A DNA stretch of 64,000 nucleotides from CAZLGM01 sp964623625 (GTDB lineage Bacteria; Desulfobacterota; Desulfobulbia; Desulfobulbales; Desulfocapsaceae): assembly GCA_964623625.1 (NCBI GenBank), contig CAZUUJ010000001.1, positions 1 to 64,000 of the forward strand, given 5' to 3'. Under the pieces are notes generated by a model. That model did no database searches. It saw only the letters and a list, made by a program, of their open reading frames with translations, and was not told where the DNA came from. The translations under genes and the position numbers were made by a program. This document shows, in pieces, positions 1-8,364 of the stretch (the stretch's first letter is position 1; the number at the start of each line of letters is the position of its first letter).

Positions 1-214
1 GGGCAACTTCTATTTCCAGGTGGCCGGACGCCGGATTGATGATGGTCACCGTGCCACTCTCCATTTCTCTCCCAACTGCCAGCACTTCAACAACCTGTTC
101 CAGGCAGCTTTTCATATCAACTGCCGCTGCCAGCTTTTTTGTGATTTCATAAAGGCAGGTGAGGTCTTTATACTCTTCACTTGTGTATGAGGTATTGTCA
201 GGCCGGTTTTCCAT
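1..214 (-). CDS. NifA-type regulator, N-terminal fragment (runs off left edge)
   Basis: Reverse-strand gene of which only the first 71 codons are in the window; ATG at 214. Residues from about 16 onward (LYEITKKLAAAVD, then VTIINPASGHLEIEVA) read like the start of the N-terminal GAF domain of NifA-type sigma-54 enhancer-binding proteins. The AAA+ and DNA-binding domains would lie outside, so the target genes cannot be named. It starts 9 bp after the stop of the J-domain gene and is probably cotranscribed with plsY and that gene. It could also be another GAF-containing sensor. Confidence 0.7.
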   Translation of the reverse strand, partial: MENRPDNTSYTSEEYKDLTCLYEITKKLAAAVDMKSCLEQVVEVLAVGREMESGTVTIINPASGHLEIEVA

Positions 215-223
215 TTTTACACA

Positions 224-538
224 CTACTTTTTCTTTTTCCCCCAGAACGCATCCTGGCCGAATCTGTCAAGCCACCAATCCTCCGGGTCGATGTCATCCA
301 CACTGGTTGGGACGAGTGGGATCTTATACTCTTTATAATGGGTTGCCAGAATATCATAAGCGTGGGTAATCTGGTTGATGATATCATTATCACCGGACGC
401 TCCCCTATTGGTGGTGTCCGGATGATGGATCTTGCACATTCGGCGGTATGCCTTTTTCATTTCACCAAAGGTTGCCCTGTCATCCAGACCGAGCAATTCC
501 TTGGCCGCAAAAATCTGCTTCCACTGACTTCTTGTCAT
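224..538 (-). CDS. J-domain (DnaJ-like) small protein
   Basis: 104 residues from ATG 538. Residues about 13-60 form a J domain (AKELLGL, KKAYRRMCKIHHPD) with the HPD loop at residues 39-41 that stimulates Hsp70/DnaK ATPase. The C-terminus is short and Trp-rich (DPEDWWLDRFG), with no zinc-finger or substrate-binding domain, so it is a specialised co-chaperone rather than DnaJ. The frame is open upstream to a GTG at 574, but that stretch is mobile-element sequence. Removing the element puts ATG 538 in a 4-nt overlap with the plsY stop, which supports the shorter start. Confidence 0.8.
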   Translation of the reverse strand: MTRSQWKQIFAAKELLGLDDRATFGEMKKAYRRMCKIHHPDTTNRGASGDNDIINQITHAYDILATHYKEYKIPLVPTSVDDIDPEDWWLDRFGQDAFWGKKKK

Positions 539-541
539 TTC

Positions 542-661
542 CCTGAATCCGAGACGAAAATCGCTGCTAAGCACAATAACATATTAGTATAATACTTGTA
601 TTATCAAACTGTTCTATCTTGACCTCATAGAGCTCTTTCTGAGGGCGCTCACCAATTCAGG
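542..661. mobile_element. Short MITE-like element (family M1), 120 bp, with 5-bp target duplication
   Basis: The left end reads CCTGAATCCGAGA (542-554) and the right end TCACCAATTCAGG (649-661), an imperfect inverted terminal repeat of the family consensus CCTGAATCCGTGA. Both sides are flanked by ATTTC (537-541 and 662-666). It has no coding capacity. It sits exactly at the plsY/J-domain junction, and plsY now stops at a TGA supplied by the element end. Confidence 0.75.
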
Positions 662-1256
662 ATTTCTTTTTCCAGCTCTTTTCCTCACCTTTCAACAGCC
701 TGGAAATGTTTTCATGGTGTTTGATCCAGATAAGAAGCGCTACAGCCAGCCCGCCCATAACGATAACAGTTGATTCCCCAAGCAGATAAAGCCACAGGGG
801 CAGCATCGCCGCCGCAGCCAGAGAACCAACTGAGACAAAACCGGTGATATAAACCACTGAAATAAAAATAGCGGCGGAAATCAGGATTGCCCAGCCTGAG
901 AAGCAGAGAAAGACACCGAGACCGGTGGCAACTCCTTTGCCTCCTTTAAATCCGAGATAAACCGGAAACATATGACCAATGACTGCCAGCAGACCACAAA
1001 GGACCGCCGCCTGCTCCCTGCCTGGCTGTTCAGGCAAAAAAAAGAACGCTGCCAGGACCGGTATTGCTCCTTTCAACAGATCGCAGAGCAGCGTGAGAAT
1101 ACCAAACTTTTTGCCGACGACGCGGCTGACATTTGTCGCCCCGATATTGCGGCTGCCTTCCCTGCGGACATCAATACCCGCCATTTTACCGAACAATAAA
1201 CCGAAAGGAATGGCCCCCAATAGATATGACACCACAAACAAAACGATCTTCACCAT
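657..1256 (-). CDS. plsY: Glycerol-3-phosphate acyltransferase PlsY
   Basis: 199-residue inner-membrane protein that acylates glycerol-3-phosphate from acyl-phosphate, the first step of phospholipid synthesis. Family motifs are visible: GSRNIGATNVSR near residue 34, the glycine-rich GFKGGKGVATGLG near residue 103, and IKHHENISRL near the C-terminus, between several hydrophobic segments. ATG 1256 follows AAGGA at about 9 nt. The last two codons (Ser, stop TGA) fall at the end of a mobile element. Without it the gene would end KKK followed by a TGA overlapping the ATG of the J-domain gene. Confidence 0.95.
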   Translation of the reverse strand: MVKIVLFVVSYLLGAIPFGLLFGKMAGIDVRREGSRNIGATNVSRVVGKKFGILTLLCDLLKGAIPVLAAFFFLPEQPGREQAAVLCGLLAVIGHMFPVYLGFKGGKGVATGLGVFLCFSGWAILISAAIFISVVYITGFVSVGSLAAAAMLPLWLYLLGESTVIVMGGLAVALLIWIKHHENISRLLKGEEKSWKKKS

Positions 1257-1464
1257 ATTTAAAGGTCCTTCTTACCGATAAGGTTAATAATGATCACGGC
1301 CCAGTAAAATATCTTACTTTCTTGTAAAAAACAACGATTGTTGCGAACAGCGAACTATTCATTTTACTCACTGAGGCAACAACCCGTCTTCTCGTGAAAA
1401 AACGCAAACCAGCTTGCCACTTCACCTATTACGACTTATAATTAAAGGAGATCACAAACATAAT

Positions 1465-1680
1465 CCTGAATCGGTGACAAAGACTGTAGTTTTGTTGATA
1501 ATGCACTGATATATTAAGGTACTGTTAGATCTTAGTGTTTTTATCTAGAATAGTAAGTTGCCCTTCGGGCTTCCGCCAGCACTGCATCTTTATTTGATTG
1601 AACTGACCGATATAATTCACTATTATCAATCAGTTCAATCAAGCAAGGCTACAGCACTATCGGAAGCTCACGGACTCAGG
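1465..1680. mobile_element. MITE-like element (family M1), 216 bp, carrying the variable-arm hairpin
   Basis: Terminal repeats CCTGAATCGGTGA (1465-1477) and TCACGGACTCAGG (1668-1680) are flanked by the 5-bp direct repeat ATAAT (1460-1464 and 1681-1685). The interior holds a small GCCC/GGGC hairpin (near 1560-1570), the conserved flank CCGCCAGCACTGCATC, a long hairpin (1588-1648) and the right flank CTACAGCACTAT. No ORF. It fills much of the gene-free stretch 1257-1741; I see nothing else there. Confidence 0.75.
1588..1648. repeat. Variable-arm hairpin, copy A
   Basis: Left arm 1588-1611, loop ATAATTCACTATT (1612-1624), right arm 1625-1648. 19 of 24 arm positions pair, with an uninterrupted 13-bp core (TTGATTGAACTGA). 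The loop and outer flanks match copies B (45398-45460) and C (60335-60395); the arm sequence does not. Confidence 0.75.
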
Positions 1681-1741
1681 ATAATTCCTGAAGAAATGGT
1701 TGACTGGAAATGAGTGAAGGTAAAACAAAGGAGACAATACC

Positions 1742-2530
1742 GTGAAGATCAAACAATTGAAGCACCAAATTTCCATAAAATTTGTTCTTGTCCTTTTTAC
1801 CTGCATGACCATTCTGGCACCAGCTGTGCCAGCTTTTACCAAACCGCCCTTTCCAGGTCCTGGCCCAGGACCTCATCCAGGCCCAGGGCCTGGACCATTT
1901 CCAGGGCCAGGCCCCCATCCTGGGCCAGGCCCCCATCCTGGGCCACACCCAGGACCTGGTCCGTTTTTTAATCCGGTTCCGTTTGAGCCGTTCCACCTTA
2001 ATCCCATTATTCCTTTTGGCCGGGTTATCCACCGCCTGCCGGAAGCATTTTTCAGGCTGTCTGTGGCGGGCGCGCTTTTTTACTACAATCTCGGTACTTT
2101 CTATCGGCAGACGCCCAATGGCTATATTGTTGTGAACGCTCCCACCGGAGCCGTTATCAACACCCTACCTCCGGGATATGCCTCGATCGTCCATAACGGT
2201 GTAACCTATTATATTTACGGGGGAGTGCATTATCTCCCGCACCCTAACGGATTTATCGTTGTTGCCAATCCTTCCGGTCAAAGTGGTGGAACATCGGTCT
2301 CCGGTCCGGCAGCCACCATTGTTCCAAACCATGTGAGAATCAGTGTCCAACGGTTGAATGTCCGGAAGAAACCGAAAATGAAGAGTATGATCATTGATCA
2401 GCTGACCAGTGGGACCATTGTCAAAGTAACCGGCAATGTGGCCGGCTGGTACCAGGTCAAACTGGCTGATGGTACTATCGGCTGGGTCAAAATAAAGTTC
2501 ACGACACCCATCATGGCCGCGGATGGATAA
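1742..2530 (+). CDS. Secreted Pro/Gly/His-repeat protein with DUF6515-like and SH3b domains
   Basis: 262 residues from GTG 1742, preceded by GGAG at a normal distance. A signal peptide (about 1-31, ending AVPAF) is followed by a low-complexity PGPGPHPGP-type repeat (about 35-75). A middle region with YIVVNAPTGAVINTLPPGY and a second YIVV repeat resembles DUF6515-type envelope proteins. A C-terminal SH3b-like domain (about 195-255, LNVRKKPKM, GWYQVKLADGTIGWV) suggests binding to peptidoglycan or protein. Probably an envelope protein with a disordered spacer. A strong terminator follows. The function is unknown. Confidence 0.8.
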   Translation: MKIKQLKHQISIKFVLVLFTCMTILAPAVPAFTKPPFPGPGPGPHPGPGPGPFPGPGPHPGPGPHPGPHPGPGPFFNPVPFEPFHLNPIIPFGRVIHRLPEAFFRLSVAGALFYYNLGTFYRQTPNGYIVVNAPTGAVINTLPPGYASIVHNGVTYYIYGGVHYLPHPNGFIVVANPSGQSGGTSVSGPAATIVPNHVRISVQRLNVRKKPKMKSMIIDQLTSGTIVKVTGNVAGWYQVKLADGTIGWVKIKFTTPIMAADG

Positions 2531-2565
2531 ATAAACAGTACCCAGATCGACCAGGTGAGATCGAA

Positions 2566-2595
2566 GGGGGCCGGTAAAACCGGCCCCCTTTTATT
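2566..2595 (+). terminator. Rho-independent terminator
   Basis: Perfect 9-bp stem GGGGGCCGG / CCGGCCCCC with a TAAAA loop, followed by TTTTATT. It lies 35 bp after the stop of the repeat-protein gene and ahead of def. Confidence 0.9.
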
Positions 2596-2720
2596 CTATG
2601 GAACCGGCTTAACTATCTAATGATATGAATGATAATTGTTTTTAAATGGGTTGTTTACAAACTGTTCATGAGAAATACAGGTTAGAACAATACCGTGATC
2701 AACATTCCAATCAATCCGAT

Positions 2721-3224
2721 ATGACAATACGAAAAATCCACAAATATCCAGATCCTATTCTGAGAAAAAAAGCTGAGAAAGTCGCCGACTTTAATACCAA
2801 ATTGACAAACCTGATTGATGATATGGCTGAGACCATGTATGACGCCCCCGGTGTCGGCTTAGCTGCTCCCCAGATCGGAGAATCAATTCAACTGATCGTC
2901 GTTGATGTCTCGGAAAGCGAAGAGGGCCGTGACTATCTGACCATGATCAACCCCGAGATCATTGAAAGCGAAGGCAACCAGATCGATGAAGAGGGCTGCC
3001 TCTCCGTCATTGAGTTGACATCCAACGTCAAACGAAAGAAAAAAATTCGGGTTGCCTACCAGGATGTGGACGGTAACGATTTAGAGATGACGGCTGAAGA
3101 TAGAATGGCCATTGTCTTTCAACACGAGATAGACCATTTAAACGGCATCCTGTTTATCGACCATCTCAGTCCGCTCAAACGGAATCTTTATAAAAAGAAA
3201 CTTAAAAAGGCACTGGCCCTTTAA
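2721..3224 (+). CDS. def: Peptide deformylase
   Basis: 167 residues. Removes the N-formyl group from nascent proteins. All three motifs are present: GVGLAAPQIG, EEGCLSV (metal-binding Cys) and HEIDHLNG (HExxH metal site). The frame is open back to an ATG at 2646, but the family-typical N-terminus MTIRKIHKYPDPILR starts at 2721, so I chose that start; neither has a good ribosome-binding site. fmt follows within 10 bp, the usual def-fmt pairing. Confidence 0.95.
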   Translation: MTIRKIHKYPDPILRKKAEKVADFNTKLTNLIDDMAETMYDAPGVGLAAPQIGESIQLIVVDVSESEEGRDYLTMINPEIIESEGNQIDEEGCLSVIELTSNVKRKKKIRVAYQDVDGNDLEMTAEDRMAIVFQHEIDHLNGILFIDHLSPLKRNLYKKKLKKALAL

Positions 3225-3233
3225 CAATTGGTC

Positions 3234-4214
3234 ATGACCAACCGAGTCTTTCGCATCATCTATATGGGCACTCCAGAGTTTGCCATTCCGGCTCTGGATA
3301 AACTGATTCAGGGTCCCGACGACATAGTGGCTGTGGTCACCCAACCGGACCGCAAAAAGGGTCGTGGCCGAAAACTTACTCCACCACCTGTGAAGGTTCT
3401 GGCGGAACAACATGGCCTCGATGTCCTACAGCCGGCAAAAATCAAAACCGACGAGTTTATCGCCAAACTTTCATCGTATGACCCGGATGTTATCATTGTC
3501 GCCGCCTTTGGTGGTATTTTACCCAAATCGATCCTCGAACTGCCACCGCTGGGCTGCATTAACGTCCACGGCTCCCTGCTTCCCAGACACAGAGGGGCCG
3601 CCCCGATCCAATGGGCAGTGATCAAGGGCGACACCGAGGCCGGCATTACTATCATGAACATGGACGAGGGTATGGATACCGGAGATATCCTGCTGTCGGC
3701 CTCAATCAATGTTGAGGAAGATGACACTGCCGGTTCTCTGTTTGTCAGACTGTCCGAACTTGGCGGCCAAACTTTAATACTTGCCCTTGATCTTTTGCGT
3801 CAGGGAAAACTGACACCGACAACCCAGGACCATTCTCTTGCGACCATGGCGCCGCCACTGAAGAAAGAGGACGGCTGTATCGACTGGAGCAAGCCAGCTC
3901 ATGAACTGCATTGCCTGATCCGTGGCCTGGACCCTTGGCCCATGACCCATTCATTTATTGGAAAGAAACGGATCAGACTCTTTTCTCCGGAAGTGATCTA
4001 TAAAGATTCAGACCTGCCCGTCGGCACCATATTGAAAAGCGGCAGGGACGGCATCATGGTGGCAACCGGTAAAAACTGCCTGCTTATCCGTGAATTACAG
4101 CCAGAAGGAAAAAAACGAATGACAGCCCAGGCCTTTCTCTGTGGTCATCCTCTTGATGCGGGTTCCCGGTTCACTGCAGAACCAGCGGCAACAACCGGAC
4201 GGCAAAAAGAATGA
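3234..4214 (+). CDS. fmt: Methionyl-tRNA formyltransferase
   Basis: 326 residues. Formylates initiator Met-tRNA using 10-formyl-tetrahydrofolate. Motifs: YMGTPEFAIPALDKL at the N-terminus, VHGSLLPRHRGAAPIQWA (formyl transfer Asn/His region), GDTEAGITIM and the C-terminal domain with GCIDWSKPA. A TTG two codons upstream (3228) is possible, but ATG 3234 fits the family better. It overlaps larC by 4 nt (ATGA), so the two are probably translationally coupled. Confidence 0.95.
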   Translation: MTNRVFRIIYMGTPEFAIPALDKLIQGPDDIVAVVTQPDRKKGRGRKLTPPPVKVLAEQHGLDVLQPAKIKTDEFIAKLSSYDPDVIIVAAFGGILPKSILELPPLGCINVHGSLLPRHRGAAPIQWAVIKGDTEAGITIMNMDEGMDTGDILLSASINVEEDDTAGSLFVRLSELGGQTLILALDLLRQGKLTPTTQDHSLATMAPPLKKEDGCIDWSKPAHELHCLIRGLDPWPMTHSFIGKKRIRLFSPEVIYKDSDLPVGTILKSGRDGIMVATGKNCLLIRELQPEGKKRMTAQAFLCGHPLDAGSRFTAEPAATTGRQKE

Positions 4215-5395
4215 GCCCGTCTTCCCGAATCGCTTATGGTGACTGCTTCTCCGGGATCAGCGGTGACATGTTTCTCGGTGCCCTTCTTGACTGCGGACTG
4301 GAAGAGGTATGGCTGAAAGATCAGCTATCCGGTCTGGGGCTGGACGAATTCTTACTGACGACCAAAAAACAGAAAATTTCCGGAATCAGCTGCACAGCCC
4401 TTACTGTTCATGTGCCTCCTTCCAGTCACCACCGGCATCTGTCAACAATCATCTCTTTACTGGAATCAAGCACTCTCTCATCTAATATCATTCAACGGGC
4501 TACCGACGTTTTTACCGAACTGGCACGGGCGGAGGCTAAAGTCCACGACTGCGAGCCAGAGGCTGTCCATTTCCACGAAGTGGGAGCCATGGATGCCATT
4601 ATCGATGTGGTCGGCGTTCTCCTCGGCCTTGAACAGCTTGGTGTAACCCGTCTGCACGTTTCGCCCCTGCCTGTGGGCCGGGGATTTGTCAGCTGTGAAC
4701 ACGGCACCCTTCCGTTACCCGCACCTGCTGTCTGCGAAATCCTCAAAGACGTCCCCCTCTATGGCGTTGAGTTGAAGCAGGAGTTGGTGACTCCCACCGG
4801 AGCTGCTTTACTCAAAGTACTGGCAGACGATTTCGGCCCGATGATGCCGATGCGGGTCAGGCAGACCGGCTACGGCGCCGGCTCAAATAAACTGGATAAC
4901 GGCCAGCCGAACCTGTTCCGGCTCTTTATCGGAACACCTCTGTCGGTTGAAGAACACCAGCAAGTGGAGGTGATTGAAACAAATATAGACGACTTGTCTC
5001 CGGAAGGCTTTCCCCACCTCTATGACCGACTTCTGGAAAGCGGAGCGCTCGATGTCAGTGTTACGCCCCTGATAATGAAAAAGGGGCGGCCCGGATTTCT
5101 CCTGCGTGTTATTACTCCACCGGGAGCATCGCCAATCCTGAAAACCATTATCTTCGAGGAAACCAGTGCCATCGGTTTACGATACAGAAGGGACTTCCGG
5201 CAAACCCTTGAACGGGAAACCATTTCTCTGGAAACCCAATGGGGTAAGGTTCAGGCAAAGAAAATCCACACACCCTCCGGGGTGATGATATCCCCAGAGT
5301 ACGAGAGCTGCCGGCAGGTAGCCAACAAATTCAAAATACCTCTGCAGGTTGTCTATAATCATATCAGGATAATAACTCGGAACAACACCGACTGA
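4211..5395 (+). CDS. larC: LarC-type nickel insertion protein (nickel-pincer cofactor synthesis)
   Basis: 394 residues, full length for the DUF111/LarC family. LarC is the CTP-dependent nickel insertase that makes the nickel-pincer nucleotide of lactate racemase and related enzymes. Motifs: GDCFSGISGDMFLGALLD at the N-terminus, HHRHL, VHFHEVGAMDAIIDVVG and ETNIDDLSPE. The gene is one continuous frame, unlike the larC1/larC2 frameshift arrangement known in some lactobacilli. No larA, larB or larE lies in the window, so the recipient enzyme is unknown. It is coupled to fmt and followed within 8 bp by pgpA. Confidence 0.9.
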   Translation: MSPSSRIAYGDCFSGISGDMFLGALLDCGLEEVWLKDQLSGLGLDEFLLTTKKQKISGISCTALTVHVPPSSHHRHLSTIISLLESSTLSSNIIQRATDVFTELARAEAKVHDCEPEAVHFHEVGAMDAIIDVVGVLLGLEQLGVTRLHVSPLPVGRGFVSCEHGTLPLPAPAVCEILKDVPLYGVELKQELVTPTGAALLKVLADDFGPMMPMRVRQTGYGAGSNKLDNGQPNLFRLFIGTPLSVEEHQQVEVIETNIDDLSPEGFPHLYDRLLESGALDVSVTPLIMKKGRPGFLLRVITPPGASPILKTIIFEETSAIGLRYRRDFRQTLERETISLETQWGKVQAKKIHTPSGVMISPEYESCRQVANKFKIPLQVVYNHIRIITRNNTD

Positions 5396-5402
5396 GACCT
5401 CC

Positions 5403-5876
5403 ATGAACCAGCTTCTCCTTGCTATTGCCACCGGTTTCTATGTAGGCTTTCTCCCTGTTTTTCCAGGAACCTGGGGTTCTGCCGCCGCCCTAATCCCCTA
5501 TTACTTTGTACACACACTAAGCCTTCCTGCCTACCTGCTGATGCTGGCAGCACTATTTATTATCGGCTTTTTCAGTGCCGGGGCCGCAGAAAAGATACTT
5601 GACCGGGCCGATGCCGGACCGATAGTCATTGATGAGATACTTGGTATGCTGATCACTCTGACCTTTGCCCCCGCCCATCCGGTTTACTGGTTGCTCGGCT
5701 TTGTGCTGTTTAGAATTTTTGATATCCTGAAACCATATCCGGTCTCCTGGTTCGACAACCATATCCATGGAGGTATCGGCATCATGATGGATGACGTGAT
5801 TGCCGGCCTGTACGCCCTGGGATGCCTGCAGCTGACTCATGTTGTCGTTACTCACTTTATCGGCTGGACACCCTGA
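5403..5876 (+). CDS. pgpA: Phosphatidylglycerophosphatase A
   Basis: 157 residues, inner membrane. Dephosphorylates phosphatidylglycerophosphate to phosphatidylglycerol. Typical start GFYVGFLPVFPGTWGSAAA, then IVIDEILGMLIT with the conserved DE pair, and the FRIFDILKPYP motif. Starts 8 bp after larC, the last gene of the def-fmt-larC-pgpA group. Confidence 0.93.
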   Translation: MNQLLLAIATGFYVGFLPVFPGTWGSAAALIPYYFVHTLSLPAYLLMLAALFIIGFFSAGAAEKILDRADAGPIVIDEILGMLITLTFAPAHPVYWLLGFVLFRIFDILKPYPVSWFDNHIHGGIGIMMDDVIAGLYALGCLQLTHVVVTHFIGWTP

Positions 5877-5968
5877 ACTCAGCCACCCACGAAAGTAGTG
5901 ACTTTCAGATTTACGACTGAAAGTCCGGCAGTACTGGCAAACTTGCGTAATCGTTAAAAGCGAACCGC

Positions 5969-6090
5969 AGAATATCGAACAAGGAATATTGAATGACGAA
6001 GTGGTGAACTATCAATTTCAGCCACAATAGACAACAGAGGCACTTTGGGCATTCCGTCCCTCAACATTCGATATTCCTTGTTCGATATTC
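5969..6090. repeat. Inverted repeat with arms GAATATCGAACAAGGAATAT
   Basis: The left arm (5969-5995) and right arm (6065-6090) are near-perfect inverted copies separated by about 70 bp. The motif is AT-rich and non-coding. I recall similar sequences between genes in other Desulfobacterota genomes, but cannot search here. A smaller 9-bp hairpin (5900-5908 with 5917-5925, GACTTTCAG/CTGAAAGTC) lies upstream without a T tract. Confidence 0.7.
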
Positions 6091-6125
6091 GATATTCGCA
6101 GTAAAAACACAATCGAAATAGGAAC

Positions 6126-6689
6126 ATGACAAAAGAGAACCACATCTGTCCCTGGTGGCTGGCCTACAGTTTTGACAATCCGTTCAGAAAACTGATCCAC
6201 AACCCGCAAAAACTCTTTTCACCCTATGTCAATCCGGGCATGACGGTTGCTGATATCGGCTGTGGAATGGGTTATTTTTCAATCGGCCTTGCCCGGATGG
6301 TTGGTGAGTCAGGCAAGGTCTACAGTGTGGATATTCAACAAAAGATGCTGGATATTCTTATGAAACGGGCCAGACAAAGGAACGTCGACCACCTCATCCA
6401 ACCGCGGCTGGCCACCAACGATCATCTCAATATCGACGCACAACTCGACTTTGTCCTTGCTTCATGGATGGTCCATGAAACCAGTGATATTGACCTTTTT
6501 TTCAACCAGATCTCCTCTATTCTCAAACCGCACGGTCTTTTTTTCATGACAGAGCCGAAGATGCATATCAGCCGAAAGCAATTTGAAGAAGAGATAAAAA
6601 GCGCGCTTGAATCATCATTTATAATAGCAGACAACCCGTCGGTTAGCTTCAGTCACAGTGTTGTTCTGAGGAAATCACAACAATACTGA
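6126..6689 (+). CDS. Class I SAM-dependent methyltransferase
   Basis: 187 residues. The SAM-binding motif VADIGCGMGYFSIGLA (about residue 39) and the acidic end of strand 2 (VYSVDIQQKML) define a UbiE/Methyltransf_11-type Rossmann enzyme. Post-motif region: FVLASWMVHET. The substrate is not evident. Alone between the inverted repeat and a convergent ferredoxin gene. Confidence 0.85.
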   Translation: MTKENHICPWWLAYSFDNPFRKLIHNPQKLFSPYVNPGMTVADIGCGMGYFSIGLARMVGESGKVYSVDIQQKMLDILMKRARQRNVDHLIQPRLATNDHLNIDAQLDFVLASWMVHETSDIDLFFNQISSILKPHGLFFMTEPKMHISRKQFEEEIKSALESSFIIADNPSVSFSHSVVLRKSQQY

Positions 6690-6709
6690 TCCCTTGTATT
6701 TGTTCGCCA

Positions 6710-7429
6710 TTACCAGGAAAAGCTGATCACACTCTTTTTGCACCCGTCAACACAGGTGCCGCAGAGAATACATTCCGAATTTTCCATCTTCCGGCCGTTG
6801 ACCATCTCTTCCACTGGCAGACTCATCGGGCAGTTGTCGGTGCATGTGTGGCAGTGGACACACTCTCCCGGATCGGTTTTCAACTGAAGACCAGGCGTTT
6901 TTATCAGGTTTCCAACCTTCCTGCCCAAAATCATGAAAGGGGCCATCCAGCAGATATGATGGCAGAACGAACGCCTGCCGACAACAAAGGCAGGCAGGAC
7001 AATGAGAATGAGAAGGACCAGGAAGTAAACAATAAGACTTTGGATATTTGAAACCGAAAGACCATATTCGGTCTGATAGAAGAAGCTCACCCTTGCATAG
7101 CCTCCAGATTTAACGGCAAACAAGAGAATCGCCCCAATCCAGGGTATCCAGATCAGCCATTTAATCACATCGCCTTTTCCCACCTTTTTATCGCGGGCCA
7201 GGAACAATGCCTCCTGGCAACCCGCTGCCGGGCACAGCCAGCCGCAGTACCCCCGGCCGACAAACAGAGCTGACAGAAAAAGAAGCCCAAAAACGATGAA
7301 ACTGCCGTTGATGACTCCCTCAGAGGCTGCCTGAATAATCAGTACTGGAGAGAGATAGTAGAAGAATGCCGGAAACAGGAAGAAAGAGACAAGAATTATC
7401 CCTTTTCTGACTTTTTGACGTTTTTTCAT
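6710..7429 (-). CDS. NapH-like membrane polyferredoxin
   Basis: 239 residues from ATG 7429 (the frame is open to 7495, but MKKRQKVRKG looks like the natural N-terminus; no clear ribosome-binding site). Several transmembrane segments carry the CGWLCP-type Cys pair and a second CHHICW pair. The C-terminal domain has two ferredoxin motifs (CVHCHTCTDNCP and CILCGTCVDGC) for two [4Fe-4S] clusters. Such proteins pass electrons between quinols and soluble or periplasmic partners. A paralogue sits in the reductase operon at 29311. Its partner here is unknown. Confidence 0.85.
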   Translation of the reverse strand: MKKRQKVRKGIILVSFFLFPAFFYYLSPVLIIQAASEGVINGSFIVFGLLFLSALFVGRGYCGWLCPAAGCQEALFLARDKKVGKGDVIKWLIWIPWIGAILLFAVKSGGYARVSFFYQTEYGLSVSNIQSLIVYFLVLLILIVLPAFVVGRRSFCHHICWMAPFMILGRKVGNLIKTPGLQLKTDPGECVHCHTCTDNCPMSLPVEEMVNGRKMENSECILCGTCVDGCKKSVISFSW

Positions 7430-7692
7430 ATTTATTTGTTCTAAATAACAAATGTACGATGAAGGCCAATGGTCGTTGCTGAATAAACAATCCACAACGC
7501 TGCGAGGACATCTGGCAGTAACGATCTATGGCCTGTTATTCTTTCAACTTGTACAGGTCATCCTGATGAGACGCTGATTACCGAGGATTCTCAGCCCTGA
7601 CAGTGAAAGAAGTGTTGTTGGTTTGGATGACTATAATGGGTAATCAAATGTATTTATGGGTTACCAATACCACTGGCAGAACGATAGAAAGG

Positions 7693-8328
7693 TTATTGAG
7701 CCAATTTGCTATACACATATTCATAAATACATGGCTGCCCGCCTTTTGTGGCAAACTCATGCAGCGGTGAATCAAAGTCTCCCAGGTGGCAAAAACCAAG
7801 GTTTTCATAAAAACCACTCGCGCCACTTGTATTGGTTTCCACAATGATGGAGTCGATGCCCTCTTCTCTGCACCGCTCCTTGAAACCTGCCCACAGCCTG
7901 GTACCTATCCCTTTGCCCTGATGTTCTTTACTGACAATAAAAAGGACAATTTCACTTCTCCCTTTGTCAACAAGAACCGCTCTATTTTTTTCATGGACGC
8001 TCATGGCGTTCACCAGCTTTTTTTTCATTCCGGATCTTACGTTTGTAAGCCACATCAGCTTCCATAAAAAACTGAAACCGAATAATTTACTTTTGACCGG
8101 CATCTTTAAAGATCCACAAAGACCGAAAATGAAACCCACAAGCTTTCCGTCTATCTCAAAGACCATTCTGTAATTGCTGCCCAGAACAGAACCTTTTGTA
8201 TACATGCGTTTTGCCAGATTCGACAGCGTTTTGGGATAGAATATTACGTCAAAGCCCCACGCCTGGTTCACCAAGGCCTCGCATTGGGGGTAGTCTTCTT
8301 CTCTGTATGTTGTTAACAGTTCTTCCAT
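7693..8328 (-). CDS. GNAT-family N-acetyltransferase
   Basis: 211 residues from ATG 8328 (a TTG at 8352 is also in frame). The acetyl-CoA-binding motif A is visible as IVSKEHQGKGIGTRLW (about residue 140), followed by ETNTSGASGFYENLGF, a classic GNAT motif B. The substrate is unknown. Downstream of pyrF on the same strand, 36 bp away. Confidence 0.85.
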   Translation of the reverse strand: MEELLTTYREEDYPQCEALVNQAWGFDVIFYPKTLSNLAKRMYTKGSVLGSNYRMVFEIDGKLVGFIFGLCGSLKMPVKSKLFGFSFLWKLMWLTNVRSGMKKKLVNAMSVHEKNRAVLVDKGRSEIVLFIVSKEHQGKGIGTRLWAGFKERCREEGIDSIIVETNTSGASGFYENLGFCHLGDFDSPLHEFATKGGQPCIYEYVYSKLAQ

Positions 8329-8364
8329 TTCCTTTACTGAAAACACCAGCAAACCTGTTCATAC

